Notes under the pieces: generated by a model
The model's database searches: none
Told to the model about the DNA's origin: nothing
Seen by the model: the letters and a program-made list of their open reading frames with translations, nothing else
DNA from: Candidatus Zixiibacteriota bacterium
Lineage (GTDB): Bacteria > Zixibacteria > MSB-5A5 > WJJR01
Direction of reading: 5' to 3'
DNA: 5,503 nucleotides
NCBI GenBank assembly: GCA_020058315.1
Contig: JAGVEK010000210.1
Location: 1 to 5,503, forward strand
Shown here: piece by piece, positions 1 to 3,374 of the stretch
Layout: each line of letters opens with the position of its first letter
Position numbering within the stretch: position 1 is the stretch's first letter
Position numbers and translations under genes: made by a program

Positions 1-1370
1 GTCGCCCAATGCTCCGAGGCGCAGGAATCGCCGGTGGCGGGATTGCAGTCGGGGGTCTTGGTGTTGGTCAGATTCTGCGGCGGCGACCAGGTGTGGCCGC
101 CATCGGCGGAGATCGACAGGTAGAGTTCGCTATTCATGAACCCGGCCGTGGAGTGGTCGCTCAGTTCGGCTGCGGTGGGGCCGCCGAAACGGGTGTAGGT
201 CACATACAGGTAGTTGTTGTTTGCCTGACTGCCGCAGGTTGTCCAGCCATTCGCTGCACTCAAGGTCATCTTGCAGAGGTTCATGCTGTACTGGCCATTG
301 GAGGCGGGGTTGTCCCAGAAGGCTCGCGCGATGGGACGCTTCGTGGTCGTGCCATCATCCCAATGAACCAGTTCACATTCTCCCACGAAGTGGCTGTCTG
401 GTGGGATGAAGCGGCGTTCGTTCCAGACGATGTGCAGCAGGCCGTTGAAGTCATAGATGGCCGATAGGTCGGTGTAGGCCCGGCCATTCTGCGTGGCGGC
501 ATAGTCTGTGACATTGGTCAGCGCCGCCGGTCCGCCGGTGCCAGAAGTCACCCAGGACAGGCCATTGTCGGCCGACTTGTAGAAGGCGATGTCGTTGTCG
601 ATTTGTGACGGCGAACTGTAGTTGAGCGGACGGCAGAAGATGTAGGCCACTTCGTCTGTGGTCGGGTCCGCCACAACGAGCTGGCTGACAGTATGCCCGG
701 AATCCATCAAGACCGGGCTTGACCACGAGGTGCCATCGAAGCGCCAGTAAACGTAGTAATAGATGCCGTTGGCGCTCGTCATCGTATCGCAGCCGACCAC
801 ATGGAAAATATCCACGCCTGGAACTGGATTTTGGTCGATGTCCAGCTTCGGGAATATAGGCTCAACTAAGGAACCGGACCACAGATTATTCACAGTAAAG
901 ATACAGAAACCGGGCGAGGGTGGCGAGTAGACGTAGGAAACCTGCGGGTGTTGCCAAGGGTCGGAGTCGTATCGCTGGCCGTTGTCAACAATCTGTGCCG
1001 AGCCGTCCGACTCAACTGCCAGGTTGACACAAGCTCCTAACTCACAACCGTCGTGCGAGCACAGCAGAAGGCACTCGTAGGAATAGAGCCAACCGACTGA
1101 CGGTCGCCAGCAGTTGTAAACGGCAACATTGAACGCCTGAGGAGGCGGGGGCCATTCGGCCATATCCGTCCAGACAACGTGGACGAAGCCTGCCCCGTCG
1201 TTGAGGGCTATCTGACGTTCCTGAGTTCCCAGTTGCTGCAAATCGCAGATCGACCGTCCCGCCTGAGTGCCGGGCGAGGGGGAACTCGCGTTGGAATTCG
1301 ACGCCAGGCAAATCGGGATCAGCGACAGCAAGGGTAGAAGGAGGCTCGCGTTCATACCTTTGCCGGACAT
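1..1370 (-). CDS. Secreted Asp-box (BNR / sialidase-like) beta-propeller protein, C-terminus outside window
   Basis: An uninterrupted minus-strand frame gives 456 residues from ATG 1370 and leaves the window without a stop. The N-terminus is a signal peptide: MSGKG, a hydrophobic stretch LLLPLLSLIPICLA (about residues 10-23), probable signal peptidase I cleavage after A23, then a Ser/Asn/Pro-rich mature start. Two Asp-box motifs (S-x-D-x-G-x-x-W) are visible: SADNGLSW at 266-273 and SADGGHTW at 421-428. Other blade-like strands are FVHVVWTD near 62-68, FDGTSWSSP, and LLHIVWNE near 311-318. These features are typical of exo-alpha-sialidase-like propellers, but Asp-boxes also occur in many non-sialidase propellers, and the arginine triad of true sialidases cannot be assigned here. 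Enzyme activity is therefore not claimed. Start 1370 is preferred because GAAGGGA (1385-1379) lies 8 nt upstream. ATG 1355 has no spaced ribosome site, and ATGs 1424 and 1478 would put a long charged stretch before the signal peptide. It is probably exported to the periplasm or cell surface. Confidence 0.88.
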   Translation of the reverse strand, partial: MSGKGMNASLLLPLLSLIPICLASNSNASSPSPGTQAGRSICDLQQLGTQERQIALNDGAGFVHVVWTDMAEWPPPPQAFNVAVYNCWRPSVGWLYSYECLLLCSHDGCELGACVNLAVESDGSAQIVDNGQRYDSDPWQHPQVSYVYSPPSPGFCIFTVNNLWSGSLVEPIFPKLDIDQNPVPGVDIFHVVGCDTMTSANGIYYYVYWRFDGTSWSSPVLMDSGHTVSQLVVADPTTDEVAYIFCRPLNYSSPSQIDNDIAFYKSADNGLSWVTSGTGGPAALTNVTDYAATQNGRAYTDLSAIYDFNGLLHIVWNERRFIPPDSHFVGECELVHWDDGTTTKRPIARAFWDNPASNGQYSMNLCKMTLSAANGWTTCGSQANNNYLYVTYTRFGGPTAAELSDHSTAGFMNSELYLSISADGGHTWSPPQNLTNTKTPDCNPATGDSCASEHWA

Positions 1371-1600
1371 CGTGCCCGTCCCTTCGGAGTCGCGCCAAAA
1401 CCACCGGATCAGCCGGGTACCCATGGTCAAGATGTCGTGTGATCGCGGACGGTCGAAGGCCGATCTCGAATGTGTCATGGACACTCTCGCGCCTCCATCT
1501 GCCCACGGCCGCCGCAACACCAGAGGATTCCAATGCGTCACCAGCCATCCTGGTGAGGCATCCGCGCCAAGCTCCCGCGTTGTGGAGATCGACCGCGACC

Positions 1601-1618
1601 GCCGCCATCATTGGCGGC
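1601..1618. other. GC-rich hairpin in the propeller-gene leader
   Basis: Perfect 7-bp arms GCCGCCA (1601-1607) and TGGCGGC (1612-1618) enclose a TCAT loop. On the plus strand the stem is followed by TTGATCTTTTG, which resembles a weak intrinsic terminator, yet no plus-strand gene lies upstream. On the minus strand it falls inside the presumed leader of the propeller gene, where it could affect mRNA structure. Function is unknown. Confidence 0.3.
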
Positions 1619-1683
1619 TTGATCTTTTGCGACCACCATTTCCGCACCCCACTTCCGGGCAAAAGGCTTGGAACCTCACTATC

Positions 1684-1711
1684 AACATAATCGCCAGTGA
1701 GCGTTTGTCAA
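1684..1711 (-). promoter_or_regulatory. Candidate sigma70-type promoter for the propeller gene
   Basis: Read on the minus strand, a perfect TTGACA (1711-1706) is followed after 16 bp by TATGTT (1689-1684), which matches four of six positions of the -10 consensus. It points toward the gene starting at 1370 and would begin transcription near 1677. Two GACCAAGA direct repeats lie just upstream, which adds some support. The promoter consensus of this organism is unknown and the leader is long, so the call is tentative. Confidence 0.38.
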
Positions 1712-1718
1712 GTTCTTA

Positions 1719-1737
1719 TCTTGGTCCTCTCTTGGTC
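1719..1737 (-). promoter_or_regulatory. Tandem 8-bp direct repeats, candidate activator site
   Basis: On the minus strand GACCAAGA occurs twice (1737-1730 and 1726-1719), separated by GAG, giving an 11-bp period, about one helical turn. The second copy ends 7 bp before the candidate -35 TTGACA. OmpR/PhoB-family response regulators commonly bind direct repeats with this period next to or over the -35. A third, poorer match (GAACTTGA, five of eight) falls one period further and overlaps the -35. No such regulator is encoded in the window, so the binding protein is unknown. Confidence 0.35.
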
Positions 1738-1827
1738 ACGTGGGCCGGAGTCCCGAGGCCGTCGGCAGCCCGTCACGAAGAGGATAGAAACGCAGGAGAC
1801 AGGACGGACTTTGAAGTCTGTTAACAA

Positions 1828-1860
1828 GGCCATGCGAACCGGAACTCGGCTCGCATGGCC
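1828..1860 (-). terminator. Strong hairpin, probable terminator of the HTH gene
   Basis: Perfect 10-bp arms GGCCATGCGA (1828-1837) and TCGCATGGCC (1851-1860) extend, after one A/C mismatch, by three more pairs (CCG/CGG) around a GAACT loop. It begins 45 nt past the stop codon of the minus-strand HTH gene. On that strand the stem is followed by TTGTTAACAG, only moderately T-rich, so it is a good stem with a weak tail. It may serve as an imperfect intrinsic terminator or an mRNA 3'-end stabiliser. Confidence 0.5.
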
Positions 1861-1905
1861 TCAACTGAGAGAATGGAGGGTAGAACTTGGTTTCGGGCTG
1901 GGAGT

Positions 1906-2079
1906 CTACTTCGCGACGGCCGCCTGGTCCTGCCCGACGGTGCGGGTATAGGCCACATGCAGGTCGCGGTAGGTTGTCCGCAATGACACGCCACAGGTTT
2001 TGGCGATTTCTTCGAGGCTCATCTGCCGGTTGGTCCAGAGCATCTGGCGCACCAGGGCAATCCGCTGCTTGCGATTCAT
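1906..2079 (-). CDS. 57-residue stand-alone helix-turn-helix protein
   Basis: The translation starts MNRKQRIALVRQMLW and ends in TAG (1908-1906). Residues 1-45 look like one winged-helix/HTH_11-type DNA-binding unit: a first helix (about 3-15), then MSLEEIAKTCGVS and LRTTYRDLHVAY as helix-turn-recognition helix (about 20-44). The phrase 'VS.RT.YRDL' matches the DNA-binding N-terminus of DeoR and WYL-domain regulators. No effector or dimerisation domain follows; the tail is about 13 residues, so it is only the DNA-binding part of such regulators. The frame is open upstream to 2247, but ATG 2079 is chosen because GGGAGG (2089-2084) sits 4 nt before it and homology-like sequence begins there. 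It lies 79 bp downstream of the zinc-ribbon gene on the same strand, so the two may form one transcript. It could be an autoregulator, a remnant of a larger regulator, or an accessory DNA-binding protein. Confidence 0.78.
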   Translation of the reverse strand: MNRKQRIALVRQMLWTNRQMSLEEIAKTCGVSLRTTYRDLHVAYTRTVGQDQAAVAK

Positions 2080-2158
2080 CGTTCCTCCCAGAGGTTGGTC
2101 TACTATGAATGAAGTCACTTGTTTGCTCACCTTACCAGGCTCGCCGTTGATCGAGCGC

Positions 2159-2356
2159 TCAACTCCGTGGTTTGTCTGTCGGCATGTTAGAATTCGACTG
2201 GCGATTCTCGCCGGTTCCGCGGTGGCTGACCGGATGGAGCAACTCACCCTCGCTGGAGATCTCCGCCCAACAGTGTGGGCAGTAGTGCCCGCTGGGCACA
2301 GAGCATAGCAGCCAGTCGCTTTCGGTCAGTTTGCGCGAACATCCAGGACATTGCAT
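2159..2356 (-). CDS. 65-residue zinc-ribbon protein
   Basis: The translation starts MQCPGCSRKLTESDW and ends in TGA (2161-2159). Two CxxC knuckles, C3-P-G-C6 and C26-P-H-C29, separated by 19 residues, form a classic four-cysteine zinc-ribbon site; the extra C18 is probably not a ligand. After the ribbon come an acidic ISSEGELLH segment and a polar, Asn/Ser/Arg-rich, probably disordered tail. ATG 2356 is chosen over upstream in-frame ATGs because GGGGAGG (2368-2362) lies 5 nt before it and the cysteine motif starts at once. It has no signal peptide or membrane segment, so it is cytoplasmic. Zinc ribbons of this size bind nucleic acid or protein partners; the sequence does not say which. It lies upstream of the HTH gene in the same direction. 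Confidence 0.75.
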   Translation of the reverse strand: MQCPGCSRKLTESDWLLCSVPSGHYCPHCWAEISSEGELLHPVSHRGTGENRQSNSNMPTDKPRS

Positions 2357-2509
2357 CGTGGCCTCCCCACCTTGTGCCGAACGTGGAGGAAGCAAGAACC
2401 ATGCCACGAAATTCGTTCGATCGGGCATCGCACTCAACCCATTGGCGGATATAATCTATCCGGCTTGCAAGTCTTGCGGCGCAAATCTTGTGACAGAACA
2501 CGGTTCGTT

Positions 2510-2538
2510 TTTAGACAGTCGCGCCTCTTTCTTGTCAA
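2510..2538 (-). promoter_or_regulatory. Candidate promoter for the zinc-ribbon/HTH pair
   Basis: On the minus strand a perfect TTGACA (2538-2533) is followed after 17 bp by TCTAAA (2515-2510), which matches four of six -10 positions. It would start transcription near 2503, about 147 nt before the zinc-ribbon ATG. The -10 is weak and the leader fairly long, so this is only a candidate. Confidence 0.28.
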
Positions 2539-2563
2539 TAGTTAGACATCCGCATTGGGGCTT

Positions 2564-2681
2564 GTTGGAAAACCGGGCAGACTGGAGTGTCTGCCGCACT
2601 CTGGTTATGGAGGTTCACTTCGCTCAATGGCGCCGACATTCCTGTCCGCGTGTCCGGAAGGCGAAACTCAGGTTTCCCAAC
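2564..2681. repeat. 118-bp palindromic, REP/MITE-like element
   Basis: The ends are near-perfect inverted repeats: GTTGGAAAACC (2564-2574) and GGTTTCCCAAC (2671-2681) match at 10 of 11 positions. Just inside the left end is a perfect hairpin, GGCAGAC (2576-2582) with GTCTGCC (2589-2595) and a TGGAGT loop. The right half carries CGACATTCCTGTCCG near 2637-2651. Its core GACATTCCTGTC matches the reverse complement of the left hairpin core (GACACTCCAGTC) at 10 of 12 positions. The whole is thus a long imperfect palindrome, as in small non-autonomous or REP-type dispersed repeats. It encodes no transposase. One copy is seen in this window, so dispersal is inferred from structure only. Confidence 0.45.
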
Positions 2682-2847
2682 GAATCCACAAGTAGCTCAA
2701 CCTCGATCTACCGCAACTTTCGAGACAGAGGCATCGGGCGTCTTTGGACCAACATTTCACTCTACCGGTCCAGCGCGGCGACCGCCAGAAGCAGCCAAGG
2801 CTCTGTACTGATGGCAATTGGTACTGGGTTTGCGTTCTAACCGTGTA

Positions 2848-2872
2848 GTCGTTTCACCGTCACCGAAACGAC
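2848..2872. other. Inverted repeat, 8-bp perfect arms
   Basis: GTCGTTTC (2848-2855) and GAAACGAC (2865-2872) are perfect arms around a 9-nt ACCGTCACC loop. There is no T-run on either side, so a simple intrinsic terminator is unlikely. It could be an operator or an RNA hairpin. An 8-bp match like this may also arise by chance in a region this size. Confidence 0.35.
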
Positions 2873-2890
2873 GAGTGCGCTGCGGCATCT

Positions 2891-2931
2891 AATCAATTGA
2901 TTCGCAACGCATTAGGTTGGCGAAGCTAATG
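2891..2931. other. 12-bp palindrome followed by small hairpin
   Basis: AATCAATTGATT (2891-2902) is a perfect palindrome in an AT-rich pocket, the form of a dimeric regulator's operator. Eight bases on, CATTAG (2910-2915) and CTAATG (2926-2931) form 6-bp arms with a 10-nt loop. With the 2848-2872 repeat they place three dyads within 84 bp. No ligand or function can be named. Confidence 0.3.
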
Positions 2932-2983
2932 TGGCAGGTGATCGAAGATGGCGTATAAACACCACCAGATTGCAAGTTCTGTG

Positions 2984-3004
2984 AAGGCTAATTATCCGAG
3001 CCTT
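2984..3004. other. Small hairpin in intergenic region
   Basis: AAGGCT (2984-2989) and AGCCTT (2999-3004) are perfect 6-bp arms around a 9-nt AT-rich loop. No T-run follows on either strand. This is a weak call. Confidence 0.2.
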
Positions 3005-3217
3005 GGACGCTTGACAGAATTCGGTTCAAGTATTACATTGGGGAGTGTTCGTGTACAACCAAGGAGGACTGGACCTACCTCATTATACTGCAATCGATTG
3101 TCGCCCCGGTTCATGTGGCCACACCCAACCCCGAATGGGCGGCTACATAACACCGGACTCAGGATCTGCGAGAGTGTAGCCGAGTTCACGGACTGGGGAT
3201 GTAAGACAAAGCGTTGT

Positions 3218-3236
3218 GACTGTACCCATTACAGTC
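3218..3236. other. 7-bp hairpin ahead of the surface-protein leader
   Basis: GACTGTA (3218-3224) and TACAGTC (3230-3236) pair perfectly around CCCAT. With a one-base bulge, GTG before the left arm can also pair with CAC (3237-3239 region) after the right arm. It lies about 140 bp before the surface-protein start. It may be an operator or part of the leader RNA; no poly-T tail follows. Confidence 0.3.
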
Positions 3237-3278
3237 CACGCAGCAAGATGAAAAAAGAGTTCTGTGCGAGCCGGGGGG

Positions 3279-3338
3279 CCGCCGCCCAGCGTGTGAGGGG
3301 TGCGGTTTCTTGTTGCCGCGCTTGCCATATGGCGGCGG
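3279..3338 (+). promoter_or_regulatory. Structured 5' leader of the surface-protein gene
   Basis: CCGCCGCC (3279-3286) can pair perfectly with GGCGGCGG (3331-3338). Inside it GTGCGG (3300-3305) pairs with CCGCGC (3316-3321) through five Watson-Crick pairs and one wobble, with a TTTCTTGTTG loop. This makes a nested two-helix fold ending about 27 nt before the Shine-Dalgarno site. It does not match the conserved cores I know for c-di-GMP-I, TPP, SAM or cobalamin riboswitches. It may control translation of a weak TTG start or simply be GC-rich sequence. Confidence 0.3.
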
Positions 3339-3364
3339 GGAAAATCAACGAAGGAAGTCCGACC

Positions 3365-3371
3365 GGGAGGG
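3365..3371 (+). promoter_or_regulatory. Shine-Dalgarno site that fixes a TTG start
   Basis: GGGAGGG lies 3 nt before TTG 3375. It is the only strong ribosome site near the start of this frame, and the residues after TTG form a complete signal peptide. The next in-frame ATG is near 3558, well inside the mature protein, so TTG is the best start. Confidence 0.7.
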
Positions 3372-3374
3372 CAC

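Larger units (their letters stand above)
1371..1827. other. Non-coding upstream region of the propeller gene
   Basis: No convincing gene is seen in this stretch. The open frames crossing it have Arg/Pro-rich, low-complexity translations, lack ribosome sites, or continue antisense or out of frame into the propeller gene. It holds the candidate promoter and direct repeats for that gene and a GC-rich hairpin in the presumed leader, listed separately. If the promoter call is right, the leader is about 300 nt, which is long. Confidence 0.6.
2357..3374. other. About 1 kb intergenic region without a convincing gene
   Basis: Open frames here (for example plus-strand 2331-2840 and 2948-3382) have no good ribosome site and an Arg/Ser/Pro-rich, non-protein-like composition. 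The first crosses the zinc-ribbon gene antisense and runs through the 118-bp palindromic element. The region separates two divergent genes, so it should hold promoters for both. It contains the repeat element at 2564-2681, a run of small inverted repeats between 2848 and 3236, and a GC-rich structured leader at 3279-3338. No tRNA, rRNA or CRISPR array was recognised. Confidence 0.6.

Noticed and set aside
1301..1320. Lipoprotein signal for the propeller protein
   Set aside because: A cysteine occurs in the hydrophobic segment (IPIC), but Pro-Ile before it does not fit the lipobox; signal peptidase I cleavage after CLA is more likely.
1042..1662. Minus-strand 206-codon open frame
   Set aside because: It overlaps the N-terminus of the propeller gene in another frame, its translation is Arg-rich with no domain, and the propeller frame has a signal peptide and continuous motifs.
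1267..1824. Plus-strand 185-codon open frame
   Set aside because: It runs antisense to the propeller start and promoter region, has no ribosome site and looks like a shadow frame.
2331..2840. Plus-strand 169-codon open frame
   Set aside because: It starts antisense to the zinc-ribbon gene and reads through the 118-bp palindromic element; its composition is not protein-like.
2834..2931. Integron attC site
   Set aside because: TCTAAC (2836-2841) and ATTAG/GTTGG further on recall attC ends, but the RYYYAAC and GTTRRRY core sites do not match and no integrase is present.
3011..3036. Plus-strand promoter at TTGACA 3011-3016
   Set aside because: The -35 is perfect, but no acceptable -10 lies at 16-18 bp; TATTAC is only 14 bp away.
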